NCBI RefSeq assembly: GCF_013432195.1
Contig: NZ_JACCDB010000003.1
Span: 62,001-126,000 of the forward strand
Length of the DNA stretch: 64,000 bases
Direction: 5' to 3'
Source: Tepidicella baoligensis
GTDB taxonomy: Bacteria; Pseudomonadota; Gammaproteobacteria; Burkholderiales; Burkholderiaceae_C
Under the pieces are notes generated by a model. The model made no database searches, had not been told where the DNA came from, and worked only from the letters and a program-made list of their open reading frames with translations. Numbering within the stretch: the stretch's first letter is position 1; each line of letters starts with the position of its first letter. The position numbers were made by a program, and so were the translations under genes. Below are positions 44,686 to 54,049 of the stretch, piece after piece.

Positions 44686-46257
44686 ATGAAGCTTCGACTC
44701 ATTGCTCTGTCCGCCCTGCTGGCGCTGGGAGCCGCCCAGGTGCATGCCAAGACCTTCAAATGGTCCAGCGCCAGCGACATCGCCACCTGGGACATCCACT
44801 CCCAGAACAACGCGCTGCAAAACGGCATCCACGCGGCGGTCTATGAAAGCCTGGTCTACTACAACAGTGAGACGTTCAAGATCGAGCCCGTGCTCGCCAC
44901 CTCATGGACGCAGGTGTCGCCAACCCAGCTGCGCATGACGCTGCGCACCGGCGTGAAATTCCACGACGGCTCCGACTTCACGGCCGACGATGCGGTGTTC
45001 TCCATCCAGCGCGCGATGGCGCCCACCTCCAACTTCACGCCTTACATTCAGGGCATCGACCGCGTCGTCAAAGTCAACAACAACACCATTGATATCTTTA
45101 CCAAGGCCTTCAATCCGGTGCTGCTCAACCAGATGACCGAGCTGCGCATGATGAGCAAGGCCTGGGCCGAGAAGAACAACTCGGTCGCGCCGAAGGACAT
45201 CAAGACCCAGGACGAGAACTTTGCGCACCGCAACGCCATGGGCACCGGTCCCTTCATGCTCAAGGAATGGCAGCCGGATCAGCGCCTGGTATTGACGCGC
45301 AACCCAAACTGGTGGGGCACTGCGCCCACCAACGTGACCGAAATCATCTACACCCCCGTCAGCGCCGTGGCTACCCGCATGGCTGCCCTGCTGTCGGGTG
45401 AGGTCGATTTCGTGCTCGACCCCAGCCCACAGGATTTGCCGCGCATCCGCTCCAATCCCAACCTGAAGGTGATCGACGGCATCGAGAATCGCACCATCTT
45501 TTTCGGCATGGACCAGTACCGTGACGAACTCGTGGGCAGCGACGTCAAGGGCAAGAATCCGCTGAAAGACGTGCGCGTGCGCAAGGCGCTGTACCAGGCC
45601 ATCGACGCCAACACCATTACCCGCGTCACCATGCGCGGCCTGGGCCAGGCCACTGGTGCCTTGGTGGCACCGCAGGTGGCTGGCTGGACGGAGGCGGTGC
45701 ACAAGCGCTTGCCCTACGACGTAGAAGCGGCCCGCAAACTGCTGGCTGATGCCGGATACCCCAACGGCTTCGAGGTGGACTTTGCCTGTCCGAACAACCG
45801 CTACATCAACGACGAGCAAATCTGCCAGGCCGTCACGGCCATGTGGGCGCGCATTGGAGTGCGCGCCAAGCTGCGCACCATGCCGCTGGTCACCTACTTC
45901 CCGATGATCCAGCGGCACGAGGCCAGTATCTACATGCTGGGCTGGGGTGTGCCCACCTTCGATGCGCTGTATTCTCTGCAATCGCTGGTGCGTACGCCTG
46001 GACCAGGGGGTGATGGGAACTACAATGTCGGCCGCTACAGCAACCCCAAGATGGATGCTTTGATCGATCAGATCAAGGTCGAGATGGATACGGCCAAGCG
46101 CACCGCGCTCATGACCGAGGCGTTGCAATTGCAGAACGACGACGTGGCGCACATTCCGCTGCACAACCAGGTCATTCCTTGGGCGATGAAGCGCAACATC
46201 GAGGTGGTGCATCGCGCCGACAACCGCCTCGACTGGCGTCTGATCAAGGTCAACTGA
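44686..46257 (+). CDS. Peptide ABC transporter substrate-binding protein
   Basis: A 523-residue family 5 extracellular solute-binding protein. The Sec signal peptide MKLRLIALSALLALGAAQVHA is followed by the mature sequence with family motifs FHDGSDFTADDAVFSIQRAM, GTGPFMLKEWQPDQRLVL, PNWWG and VRKALYQAIDANTI. The class binds oligopeptides, dipeptides or other solutes; the ligand cannot be read off. First of a five-gene transporter. The frame reaches 44659, but the ATG at 44686 begins the signal peptide. Confidence 0.92.
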   Translation: MKLRLIALSALLALGAAQVHAKTFKWSSASDIATWDIHSQNNALQNGIHAAVYESLVYYNSETFKIEPVLATSWTQVSPTQLRMTLRTGVKFHDGSDFTADDAVFSIQRAMAPTSNFTPYIQGIDRVVKVNNNTIDIFTKAFNPVLLNQMTELRMMSKAWAEKNNSVAPKDIKTQDENFAHRNAMGTGPFMLKEWQPDQRLVLTRNPNWWGTAPTNVTEIIYTPVSAVATRMAALLSGEVDFVLDPSPQDLPRIRSNPNLKVIDGIENRTIFFGMDQYRDELVGSDVKGKNPLKDVRVRKALYQAIDANTITRVTMRGLGQATGALVAPQVAGWTEAVHKRLPYDVEAARKLLADAGYPNGFEVDFACPNNRYINDEQICQAVTAMWARIGVRAKLRTMPLVTYFPMIQRHEASIYMLGWGVPTFDALYSLQSLVRTPGPGGDGNYNVGRYSNPKMDALIDQIKVEMDTAKRTALMTEALQLQNDDVAHIPLHNQVIPWAMKRNIEVVHRADNRLDWRLIKVN

Positions 46258-46318
46258 CCCCTCACGAATCGTTTCCACACGGGGCGTCGAGTCGACGCCT
46301 CTCATTGGACTTACCGAC

Positions 46319-47299
46319 ATGCTGGCTTTCATTCTGCGAAGGCTCGGTCAGGCCATGCTTGTCATGGTCGCCGTGGCCTTCGTCTCGTTCATGCTGTTCC
46401 AGTACGTGGGCGACCCGATCATCTTTTTGCTGGGGCAGGACGCTACCCCCGAGCAGGTGGCAGAAATGCGTGCCGCCCTCGGCCTGGACCAGCCTTTCGT
46501 GATCCAGTTCTGGCATTTCCTTAGCAACGCCGCCCAGGGGCAGTTTGGTATCAGTCTGCGTCAGGGGGTGCCGGTGTCCCAATTGATAGCCGAACGTTTT
46601 CCTGCCACGCTGGAGCTGGCGTTGGTGGCCGCGTTCATGGCGCTGGTGGTGGGCATTCCCATGGGGGTGTATGCCGCACTGCGCCGGGGCTCCTTCCTGA
46701 GCCAGGTGTTCATGACCGTCTCGCTGCTGGGCGTGTCACTGCCCACGTTCCTGATTGGTATCCTGCTGATTCTGGTGTTCGCGGTGCAGCTGGGCTGGTT
46801 TCCGAGCTTCGGCCGTGGCGAGGTGGTCAACATCGGCGGCTGGACCACGGGCCTGCTCACCGCCAAGGGTTGGCACCACATCACGTTGCCGGCGGTGACC
46901 CTGGCCATCTTCCAGCTCACGTTGATCATGCGGCTGGTGCGCGCCGAGATGCTGGAGGTGCTGCGCACCGACTACATCAAGTTTGCGCGTGCCCGCGGCC
47001 TCAGCGACCGGGCGGTGCACTTCGGCCATGCGCTCAAGAACACGCTGGTGCCGGTGATGACGATCACCGGGCTGCAGCTTGGCGGCCTGATCGCGTTCGC
47101 CATCATCACCGAGACGGTGTTCCAATGGCCCGGTATGGGGCTGTTGTTCATCCAGGCGGTGACCTTCGCCGACATCCCGGTCATGGCCGCCTACCTGTGC
47201 CTGATCGCCCTCATCTTCGTCGTCATCAACCTGATCGTCGATCTGCTGTACTTTGCCGTCGATCCGCGCCTGCGCCTCGACAAGGCCAGCGGTCATTGA
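46319..47299 (+). CDS. Peptide ABC transporter permease, DppB type
   Basis: A 326-residue inner-membrane permease. MLAFILRRLGQAMLVMVAVAF is the typical N terminus of DppB-like subunits. The EAA loop YIKFARARGLSDRAVHFGHALKNTLVPV contacts the ATPase, and FQWPGMGLLFIQAV precedes the last helices. It follows the binding protein after 61 bases. Confidence 0.93.
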   Translation: MLAFILRRLGQAMLVMVAVAFVSFMLFQYVGDPIIFLLGQDATPEQVAEMRAALGLDQPFVIQFWHFLSNAAQGQFGISLRQGVPVSQLIAERFPATLELALVAAFMALVVGIPMGVYAALRRGSFLSQVFMTVSLLGVSLPTFLIGILLILVFAVQLGWFPSFGRGEVVNIGGWTTGLLTAKGWHHITLPAVTLAIFQLTLIMRLVRAEMLEVLRTDYIKFARARGLSDRAVHFGHALKNTLVPVMTITGLQLGGLIAFAIITETVFQWPGMGLLFIQAVTFADIPVMAAYLCLIALIFVVINLIVDLLYFAVDPRLRLDKASGH

Positions 47300-47317
47300 A
47301 GAGGTGACCCCCCGCTC

Positions 47318-48229
47318 ATGATTTCCACACTCAAACGCTGGTTCGACAGCGATATCGGTTACAGCTTTCGCACGTCCCCAACCGCGATCACGGCCGCCGT
47401 GATCGCCTTCATCTGCGTGTTCTGCGCTGCGTTCGCCCCCTGGGTGGCGCCGCACAACCCGTTCGACCTGGCGACCCTCGAACTGAGCAACGCCCGCCTG
47501 CCGCCCGCCTGGAGCGAAGACGGGGTCTGGGCCTTCCCGCTGGGCACCGACGACCAGGGCCGTGACATCCTATCGGCTCTCATGTACGGTGCACGCATCT
47601 CGCTGGCCGTGGGCGTGGCGTCGGTCGTGCTGTCGGTGCTGGTCGGCGTCACGTTGGGCCTGCTGGCCGGCTTCCTCGGCGGCTGGCTTGACGCCTTCCT
47701 CATGCGCCTGTGCGACGTGATGTTGTCCTTTCCCGCCATCCTGGTGGCCTTGCTGATCGCCGGTGTGGGCCGCGCACTGTTCCCGAACGCGCACGAGACG
47801 CTGGCCTTCGGCGTGCTCATCCTGTCGATCTCGCTCACGGGCTGGGTGCAGTACGCCCGCACGGTGCGGGGCTCCACCCTCGTGGAGCGGCAGAAGGAGT
47901 ACGTGCAGGCGGCACGCGTCATCGGCGTGGCGCCGCTGCGCATCATGCGCAAGCACGTGCTGCCCAACGTGCTGGGCCCGGTGCTGGTGCTGGCCACCAT
48001 CCAGGTGGCCACGGCCATCATCACCGAGGCCACGCTCTCCTTTTTGGGCGTGGGCGCTCCGCCCACGTCGCCGTCCCTCGGCACGCTGATCCGCATCGGC
48101 AACGACTACCTGTTCTCGGGCGAGTGGTGGATCACCATCTTCCCAGGGATGGTGCTGGTGCTGATTGCCCTGAGCGTCAACCTTCTGGGCGACTGGCTGC
48201 GCGACGCCCTCAACCCCCGACTGCGCTGA
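47318..48229 (+). CDS. Peptide ABC transporter permease, DppC type
   Basis: A 303-residue inner-membrane permease, second half of the channel. PLGTDDQGRDILSALMYGARISLAVGV is the DppC signature, followed by YVQAARVIGVAPLRIMRKHVLPNVL (EAA loop) and SFLGVGAPPTSPSLG. Starts 18 bases after the previous gene and ends 10 bases before the first ATPase. Confidence 0.93.
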   Translation: MISTLKRWFDSDIGYSFRTSPTAITAAVIAFICVFCAAFAPWVAPHNPFDLATLELSNARLPPAWSEDGVWAFPLGTDDQGRDILSALMYGARISLAVGVASVVLSVLVGVTLGLLAGFLGGWLDAFLMRLCDVMLSFPAILVALLIAGVGRALFPNAHETLAFGVLILSISLTGWVQYARTVRGSTLVERQKEYVQAARVIGVAPLRIMRKHVLPNVLGPVLVLATIQVATAIITEATLSFLGVGAPPTSPSLGTLIRIGNDYLFSGEWWITIFPGMVLVLIALSVNLLGDWLRDALNPRLR

Positions 48230-48239
48230 GGAGCCGACC

Positions 48240-49244
48240 ATGAGCCTGTTGCAAGTCAAGAACCTGGTGGTCGAATTTCCAGGCCGCCGGGGCACCCTGC
48301 GCGCCCTGGATGACGTGTCCTTCGACATCGCGCCTGGCGAGATCCTGGGTGTGGTGGGTGAATCCGGTGCGGGCAAATCCCTCACGGGGGCGTCCATCAT
48401 CGGTCTGCTGGAGCCCCCCGGGCGGATCGCTGGCGGCGAGATCCTGCTGGAAGGCCGTCGCATCGACAACCTCCCGCACGACGAGATGCGCCGGGTGCGC
48501 GGTCGCCAGATCGGAGCCATCTTCCAGGATCCGCTGACCTCGCTGAACCCGCTGTACTCGATCGGCCGTCAGTTGATCGAGACCATCACCACCCACCTGC
48601 CGGTGACAGCGGCCGAGGCGCGCCGGCGCGCCATCCAGCTGCTCAAAGATACAGGAATCCCGGCGGCCGAGGAGCGCATCGACCACTACCCGCACCAGTT
48701 CAGCGGTGGTATGCGCCAGCGCGTGGTGATCGCCCTCGCCCTGGCGGCCGAACCCAAGCTCATCGTGGCCGACGAGCCCACGACGGCGCTGGACGTGTCC
48801 ATCCAGGCGCAGATCATCACGCTGCTCAAGACCATCTGCAAGGAGCGCGGAGCGGCGGTGATGCTGATCACGCACGACATGGGCGTGATCGCCGAAACCT
48901 GTGATCGTGTGGCCGTGATGTATGCCGGACGGGTGGTCGAGATCGGGCCGGTGCATGAGGTGATCAACCGGCCGGCGCATCCCTACACCCGTGGCCTCAT
49001 GAGCTGCATCCCCGATATGGAGGTCGAGCGCGAGCGCCTGCATCAGATCGACGGAGCCATGCCGCGGCTCAATGCCATTCCCGCGGGCTGCGCCTTCAAC
49101 CCGCGTTGCGCACATGCCTTCCTGCGCTGCACCAGTGACCGTCCTGATCTGATGCTGGCTGGCCCCACCCGCGCCGCCTGCTGGCTGCACGAAGCCGGCG
49201 CTGCCGTGCCACCGACATCTTCCCAACCGGAGGCCGTCGCATGA
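48240..49244 (+). CDS. Peptide ABC transporter ATP-binding protein, DppD type
   Basis: A 334-residue ATPase. Walker [18 protein letters not shown], signature [16 protein letters not shown], Walker [13 protein letters not shown] and a C-terminal oligopeptide-transporter segment with cysteines ([15 protein letters not shown]) typical of DppD/OppD. Its end overlaps the partner ATPase by 4 bases. Confidence 0.94.
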   Translation: MSLLQVKNLVVEFPGRRGTLRALDDVSFDIAPGEILGVVGESGAGKSLTGASIIGLLEPPGRIAGGEILLEGRRIDNLPHDEMRRVRGRQIGAIFQDPLTSLNPLYSIGRQLIETITTHLPVTAAEARRRAIQLLKDTGIPAAEERIDHYPHQFSGGMRQRVVIALALAAEPKLIVADEPTTALDVSIQAQIITLLKTICKERGAAVMLITHDMGVIAETCDRVAVMYAGRVVEIGPVHEVINRPAHPYTRGLMSCIPDMEVERERLHQIDGAMPRLNAIPAGCAFNPRCAHAFLRCTSDRPDLMLAGPTRAACWLHEAGAAVPPTSSQPEAVA

Positions 49245-50284
49245 GCTTCGTCATGGAACCGATGACCGCACCCTCACCCGCCGCCGATGATTCGGCTCCG
49301 TTGGTCCAGGCGCACGACCTGGCCCGTACCTTCGATGTGTCCGCTCCCTGGCTGAACCGGGTGCTGGAACGCAAACCGCGCCAGCTCCTGCATGCCGTCG
49401 ATGGCGTGAGCTTCGAGATCCGGCGCGGCCAGACGCTGGCACTGGTGGGCGAGTCCGGCTGCGGCAAGAGCACGGTGGCCCGCCTGCTGGTCGGGCTCTA
49501 TGGCCCCACGCGCGGCCGCTTCATCTTCGACGGGCAGGACGCCCACGCCGCTTACGCCACGCCGCAGGGGCGAGTGCTGTGCCGGCGCATTCAAATGATT
49601 TTCCAAGATCCCTATGCCAGCCTCAATCCGCGCTGGCGAGTGGCCGACATCGTGGCCGAGCCCCTGCGCGAACACGGCTTGATGAGTGACGCCCATGCAG
49701 TCAAGCAGCGTGTCGGCGAATTGCTGCAATCGGTCGGCCTGAGCCCGCTGGACATGATCAAGTACCCGCACCAGTTTTCGGGTGGCCAGCGTCAGCGGAT
49801 TTCGATCGCGCGCGCCCTGGCCACGCACCCCGAATTCCTGGTGTGTGACGAACCCACCTCCGCGCTGGACGTGAGCGTTCAGGCCCAGGTGCTCAACATC
49901 ATGAAGGACTTGCAGCGCGAGCAAGGGCTGACGTATCTGTTCATCAGCCACAACCTGGCGGTGGTGCGGCATGTGAGCGACCAAGTGGGGGTGATGTACC
50001 TGGGCCGGCTGGTGGAGCTGGCCGACAAGGCCACGCTGTTCAGCCGGCCCAGGCATCCTTATACCCGCATGCTGCTCGATGCCATTCCCAAGTTGCACGA
50101 CACGGGCCGTGCGCGCACGCCGGTGCAGGGCGAGGTGCCCAACCCGCTGAACCCGCCGAGCGGTTGCGCTTTCCACCCGCGCTGCCCGCACGCCCATGCG
50201 AGGTGCAAGGCCGAGCGCCCGGTCATGCAGGATGTCCAGGGCATTCGCGTGGCGTGCCATGCGGTGGAGGAAGGGCGGATCTGA
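49241..50284 (+). CDS. Peptide ABC transporter ATP-binding protein, DppF type
   Basis: A 347-residue ATPase, the partner of the upstream subunit. Walker [17 protein letters not shown], signature [16 protein letters not shown], Walker [12 protein letters not shown], and C-terminal [18 protein letters not shown]. Starts with ATGA overlap; a second ATG at 49253 is possible. It converges on the small lipoprotein gene with 8 bases between them, closing the transporter operon. Confidence 0.94.
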   Translation: MSFVMEPMTAPSPAADDSAPLVQAHDLARTFDVSAPWLNRVLERKPRQLLHAVDGVSFEIRRGQTLALVGESGCGKSTVARLLVGLYGPTRGRFIFDGQDAHAAYATPQGRVLCRRIQMIFQDPYASLNPRWRVADIVAEPLREHGLMSDAHAVKQRVGELLQSVGLSPLDMIKYPHQFSGGQRQRISIARALATHPEFLVCDEPTSALDVSVQAQVLNIMKDLQREQGLTYLFISHNLAVVRHVSDQVGVMYLGRLVELADKATLFSRPRHPYTRMLLDAIPKLHDTGRARTPVQGEVPNPLNPPSGCAFHPRCPHAHARCKAERPVMQDVQGIRVACHAVEEGRI

Positions 50285-50292
50285 TACGCGCC

Positions 50293-50607
50293 TCAGCGTG
50301 GTATGCGCGTCAGCTTCACACCCATGGGTCCCTGGATGGAACCATCGTCCAGCAGGGTCATCACCACCCGGCCCTCGGGCGTGCCCACCTTGATCTTGTC
50401 GCCGTCCTTCTCGTAGGTCATCTCGACCTCGGTGCCCATCAGCCGTATGAGCACCTTGCCGTTCGACTGGAAGGTGTAGCGTGTTACGCCCATCGGGTCC
50501 TCATAGCTGCCTTCCAGCCCCGAACTGCAGGCCACCAGCCCCGCCGACATGACGGCCGCCAGTGTGCCCACCAGGGCGCGGATGAAACGATGGCGCCGCT
50601 CAGTCAT
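50293..50607 (-). CDS. Small lipoprotein of unknown function
   Basis: A 104-residue protein with a charged n-region, hydrophobic core and the lipobox LVAC (cysteine near residue 27), followed by SSGLEGSYEDPMGVTRYTF. The mature part is rich in short strands (GKVLIRLMGTEVEMTYEKDGDKIKV in two pieces). It probably sits in the outer or inner membrane facing the periplasm. Its start overlaps the 3' end of the glycine-zipper gene by 8 bases, so the two are co-expressed. No function is recognised. Confidence 0.75.
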   Translation of the reverse strand: MTERRHRFIRALVGTLAAVMSAGLVACSSGLEGSYEDPMGVTRYTFQSNGKVLIRLMGTEVEMTYEKDGDKIKVGTPEGRVVMTLLDDGSIQGPMGVKLTRIPR

Positions 50608-51640
50608 TGGCCACCACTTTGCCATCCACGATCTTGACCGGCTGACCGATCTTCAGGGCGGGGTCTTCGGCATGCCGCACGGTTTGCACCGTGCCGTTGT
50701 GCAGCCGAACGGTCACGTCGTAGCGGGTTTCCTTCTTGATGGTTTTCTCGATTTCCCGTCCGGCGTAGGCACCGCCCACGGTACCGAGAATTTGGGCCGC
50801 AGTGCGGCCACTGCCCTTGCCCACCTGGCTGCCGAGCACGGCCCCGGCCACGCCGCCCGCGACCATGCCGGTCAGTCCGGCTTCGCCTTCGACCTCCACG
50901 GTGTTGATGGCCTGCACCACACCGCGGGGATAGCAGTTCTGATGCCGGGCCAGCGTGGGCTGCACAGGGGGGGCGCCGACAGCCTTGTCCACCTTGACGG
51001 TCTTGCCGGCGAGCGCCAGCGTGACACTGGCCATGCTGCGCTCGTTCAGCGTGTCGCGCGTGCGGATGGTGTAGGTGGTGGTGTATTCACCGGGTTTGAT
51101 CTCCTTGAGGACAGGTCGGACGTCGGTGCCGGTCAGGGTGGCCGTGGCTTGGGCCCCTGGCGTGCCGCGCACGGTCAGGGTGATTTCGTGACCACCGGTC
51201 CAGCCGGAGGCCTGGGATGCAAAGTAGTCGATGACCGGGGTGGGCGTGGCGGCGGCCACGGCACGCTGGTGCGCGGTGGCGGTCAGCAGGGTCTGGCCGA
51301 GCACGGCCTGGGTTTCCGCACTGCCCATACGCATGGTGGCACGCACGGGGCTGTTGTACTTGACCTGGTCACGCAGGCTCAGGGTGTAACTGCCTTCGTA
51401 ACGGCCGGCACGGGTTTCACGCAAGGTCAGGGCGTTGGCGCTGCCTTCCAGGGTCACGGTCACCGTGGCACCGGCGGTGTCATGGACCTGGAACACGAGT
51501 TCGGTGCCGGGCACCAGTTCGGTGACCTGCTGCACCGTGAAGGTCTGGATGGTTGGCTGGGTCTGGGCAGCGGTTTGCTGGGCCCCCAGCAGGGCGGTGA
51601 AGGCCAGCAGGCCCGCGATCAGGTAGCGTTGAAGAGTCAT
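50600..51640 (-). CDS. Exported protein with two Ig-like repeats and a glycine-zipper domain
   Basis: A 346-residue protein with a Sec signal peptide (MTLQRYLIAGLLAFTALLGA). Two homologous beta-rich modules follow: one ends GRYEGSYTLSLRDQV, the other GEYTTTYTIRTRDTL, each preceded by an ELVFQV/HEITLTV strand. The C-terminal third is a glycine-zipper 2TM segment (GMVAGGVAGAVLGSQVGKG), as in SlyB/PcP-like envelope proteins. No lipobox is seen. Function is unknown; membrane-stability or envelope-stress roles are known for the zipper family, but the Ig-like front is not part of it. Confidence 0.72.
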   Translation of the reverse strand: MTLQRYLIAGLLAFTALLGAQQTAAQTQPTIQTFTVQQVTELVPGTELVFQVHDTAGATVTVTLEGSANALTLRETRAGRYEGSYTLSLRDQVKYNSPVRATMRMGSAETQAVLGQTLLTATAHQRAVAAATPTPVIDYFASQASGWTGGHEITLTVRGTPGAQATATLTGTDVRPVLKEIKPGEYTTTYTIRTRDTLNERSMASVTLALAGKTVKVDKAVGAPPVQPTLARHQNCYPRGVVQAINTVEVEGEAGLTGMVAGGVAGAVLGSQVGKGSGRTAAQILGTVGGAYAGREIEKTIKKETRYDVTVRLHNGTVQTVRHAEDPALKIGQPVKIVDGKVVAND

Positions 51641-51690
51641 GGTGTGTCCATCAAAGGCTCCGGCACAGTTGCCAGATGATCATGCTTATC

Positions 51691-51719
51691 AAATTAACAC
51701 TGTGCGTGAGTCGGCTCAA
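51691..51719 (-). promoter_or_regulatory. Candidate promoter of the glycine-zipper gene
   Basis: On the minus strand TTGAGC (51714-51719) and TAATTT (51691-51696) are 17 bases apart in an A+T-rich gap, with the start codon about 50 bases downstream. The -10 match is modest. Confidence 0.35.
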
Positions 51720-51766
51720 GTGCCGGATCGAGAAAAAAGGCGGGTGGTTACTGGTGTTACATGTGG

Positions 51767-52663
51767 CTACACCGCAGCGCGTGCAGGGTGCAGGCCGTCC
51801 ATGGTATCGAGCGCCAGGCAGAGGTCGGCCCAGGCTTTGCCTTTTTCAGCGGGGCTGCGCAGCAGGTAAGCCGGGTGGTAGGTGACCACCACGGGCAAGG
51901 ACAGCCCGCCCAGGGTGACCCGATGGACCTGACCACGCAACTTGCCCAGGGGCCATTGACGCGCCGCTTCGGGAGACAGGGCGCCGCCCTCGGCGAGCAC
52001 GGTCTGCGCCGCAAAGCGGCCCATGGCGATGATGACCTTGGGCTGCAACAGCTCCACCTGGCGCAGCAGGTAGGGGCTGCACTGCGCGATTTCCAGCGGG
52101 TCGGGGTTGCGGTTCAGGGGCGGGCGACATTTGATCACGTTGGCGATGTAGACCCGATGCTCACGGGTCAGCCCCATGGCCGCCAGCATGCGGTCCAGCA
52201 ATTGGCCGGCCCGGCCGACGAAGGGCAGGCCTTGGCGGTCTTCTTCCTCGCCGGGCGCTTCGCCAATGATGAGCCAGTCGGGCCGGGGATCGCCCATGCC
52301 AGGGACGGCCCGCTGGCGCCGCTGCGCGAGGCCGCATCGCGAGCAGTCGTGAACGGCAGCTTCCAGGGCGGCCAGGTTGGGCAACCAACGGGCCGGGTGG
52401 TCAAGGGCGGCGCCAGGTGCGGACGTGGGCACGGGGTGGTTGGGCGGTGGGCGCGTGGGCTCGACGGGTCGGCAGACCGGGTCTGGTACCGCTGTGGCAC
52501 GACGTTCGTCCTTGGTGGCCGGATCGGATGGGGCTGCGGCGCCCGTACCCACGGCATCTGCGGCGGTTGGCCACCAGATGGGGACGCCCATTTCCTGCAA
52601 CATCGCCCGGTGGCGGTCGCTCAGCCGGGGCAGGAGCGGCAGGGTGGGGACAGGAGCAGACAT
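51767..52663 (-). CDS. Uracil-DNA glycosylase, family 4 (iron-sulfur type)
   Basis: A 298-residue DNA repair enzyme removing uracil. After a Pro-rich, poorly conserved N-terminal extension of about 100 residues, the catalytic domain shows IIGEAPGEEEDRQGLPFVG (motif A), CSRCGLAQ and NVIKCRPPLNRNPDP/CSPYLL cysteines for the [4Fe-4S] cluster, and the motif VTYHPAYLLR near the C terminus. Starts 4 bases after rimI. In many proteobacteria UDG-4, rimI and tsaB are neighbours. Confidence 0.9.
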   Translation of the reverse strand: MSAPVPTLPLLPRLSDRHRAMLQEMGVPIWWPTAADAVGTGAAAPSDPATKDERRATAVPDPVCRPVEPTRPPPNHPVPTSAPGAALDHPARWLPNLAALEAAVHDCSRCGLAQRRQRAVPGMGDPRPDWLIIGEAPGEEEDRQGLPFVGRAGQLLDRMLAAMGLTREHRVYIANVIKCRPPLNRNPDPLEIAQCSPYLLRQVELLQPKVIIAMGRFAAQTVLAEGGALSPEAARQWPLGKLRGQVHRVTLGGLSLPVVVTYHPAYLLRSPAEKGKAWADLCLALDTMDGLHPARAAV

Positions 52664-52667
52664 GCGG

Positions 52668-53219
52668 TCAGTGTAATGCGTCGACGTGGCCGCGCATGAC
52701 GATGGCGTCCTCGCGCCGCGCGCCGTGGTCGGGGTAGTAGCCCTTGCGCACGCCTACGGCTTCAAAGCCGCTCGAGGCGTAGAGGGCCTGTGCGGCCTGG
52801 TTGCTGGCCCGGACCTCCAGCCATACAGCGTGTGCCCCGAGGCTGCGGGCCCAGTCGCCCAGCGCGGCCAGCATGCGGCGCGCCCAGCCCTGGCGCTGGT
52901 GCAACGGCACGGTGGTGAGGTTGAGCAGGTGGACCTCGCCCACCCCCTGCATGGCGACGAGGTAACCGAGCAGCCAGCGGCCGTCGGGCAGCACCGGGGC
53001 GCAAGCCCACGATGGGGGGTCGCTCCGCGGGTCTGGGGTCAGGGCCAGCATCTGCATGGCATGCCCACTCTCCAGGGAGTCGGCGAAGTGGCGCCGGCTC
53101 CAGGGGTGGGCGTAGGCGGTCTTGTCCACCTCGGCCACGAGGTCCAGGACCTCGGCGGTCATGGGGGCAAAGCCGGCCCGCTGATAGGGGGCGGGCAGGG
53201 CGGCGGGCCAGGGGGTCAT
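52668..53219 (-). CDS. rimI: Ribosomal protein S18 alanine N-acetyltransferase RimI
   Basis: A 183-residue GNAT acetyltransferase. The acetyl-CoA loop is HQRQGWARRMLAALGDWAR, with VGEVHLLNLTTVPLHQR before it and VRASNQAAQALYASSGFEAVGVRKGYYP after it; the RKGYYP sequence is a RimI signature. It acetylates the N terminus of S18 (and possibly other proteins). The N-terminal 15 residues are extra; the start is fixed by the ATGA overlap with tsaB. The region around residues 60-75 is a loop longer than in the E. coli protein. Confidence 0.88.
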   Translation of the reverse strand: MTPWPAALPAPYQRAGFAPMTAEVLDLVAEVDKTAYAHPWSRRHFADSLESGHAMQMLALTPDPRSDPPSWACAPVLPDGRWLLGYLVAMQGVGEVHLLNLTTVPLHQRQGWARRMLAALGDWARSLGAHAVWLEVRASNQAAQALYASSGFEAVGVRKGYYPDHGARREDAIVMRGHVDALH

Positions 53220-54049
53220 GGCGCGTGGGTTCCTGTCGCCGGGTCCCGGGTCTTGAGGGCTTGGAGCCGTTCACGCTCCTGCGTCGTCTGGGCTACCTTG
53301 TCGCGTACGTACAGCGGTTGCGCATCGGCGGCCTGCACCGCCGCGCCTTCGGCCCACAGGGCGCCGCTGAGGCGCAACACCGCGGCGGCGGTGGGCCATG
53401 CAAGGATCTGAGGCACGCCACGCCAGCCCGTGGGCCAGCGCTCGGCATAGAGGGGGGCGGCATTGCCCGCGAGACAGACGGGGGGAGAGCCACCGCCCAT
53501 GGGCCAGCCCTCGCCAGTGGCCAGGGCCTCGGGGGCGTACAGGGCAGCGGGGCGGATCAGTTTCAGCGCGCATGAATCGTCCCCACCGGCCATGGGCTCG
53601 ACGGCCACGTCCGCCACGTACATCTCGTCCATGCGGGCGTCGAGGGCAATGGTGATGAAACCGCCGGGCCACGGGCCCTTGGTCTGCTGCCATTGGGTGA
53701 GCGCTGCCTGGGCCACGGCCAGCAGGGTGTGCACCGGGATCACGGGTATGCCCCCCGGTCGCCCGGCCACGGCCAGGCCTTGCACCACCGCGCAGGCCGT
53801 GCGCAGGCCAGTGAAGGCCCCCGGGCCGCAGCCGAAGGCGATGGCATCCAGCTCGGCGAGGCGCCAGCCCAGTGCCGCCAGGAGTCGGCGCACGGTGGGC
53901 AGGAGCGTGGCCGATGCCCGTGCGCCGCCTTCGGCTTCATGCAGCGCCAGGGGAGGCTGGCCTGCCGCTCCCAGGGCGATGCTCATGCGCTCGGTGCTGG
54001 TGTCCAGGGCCAGCACTTTCTGAGGAAGGGTGGAGGTGGGCAGGGTCAT
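53216..54049 (-). CDS. tsaB: tRNA threonylcarbamoyladenosine biosynthesis protein TsaB
   Basis: A 277-residue partner of TsaD/TsaE in making t6A37 in tRNAs. ALDTSTERMSIALG at the N terminus and GCGPGAFTGLRTACAVVQGLA (about residues 73-94) are TsaB signatures. The TsaD metal site is absent, as expected. Overlaps rimI and the EamA gene by 4 bases each. Confidence 0.93.
   Translation of the reverse strand: MTLPTSTLPQKVLALDTSTERMSIALGAAGQPPLALHEAEGGARASATLLPTVRRLLAALGWRLAELDAIAFGCGPGAFTGLRTACAVVQGLAVAGRPGGIPVIPVHTLLAVAQAALTQWQQTKGPWPGGFITIALDARMDEMYVADVAVEPMAGGDDSCALKLIRPAALYAPEALATGEGWPMGGGSPPVCLAGNAAPLYAERWPTGWRGVPQILAWPTAAAVLRLSGALWAEGAAVQAADAQPLYVRDKVAQTTQERERLQALKTRDPATGTHAP

Noticed and set aside
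51735-51740. Six-base A run (T run on the minus strand) as a terminator of the UDG gene
   Set aside because: No stable hairpin directly precedes it in the minus-strand direction.
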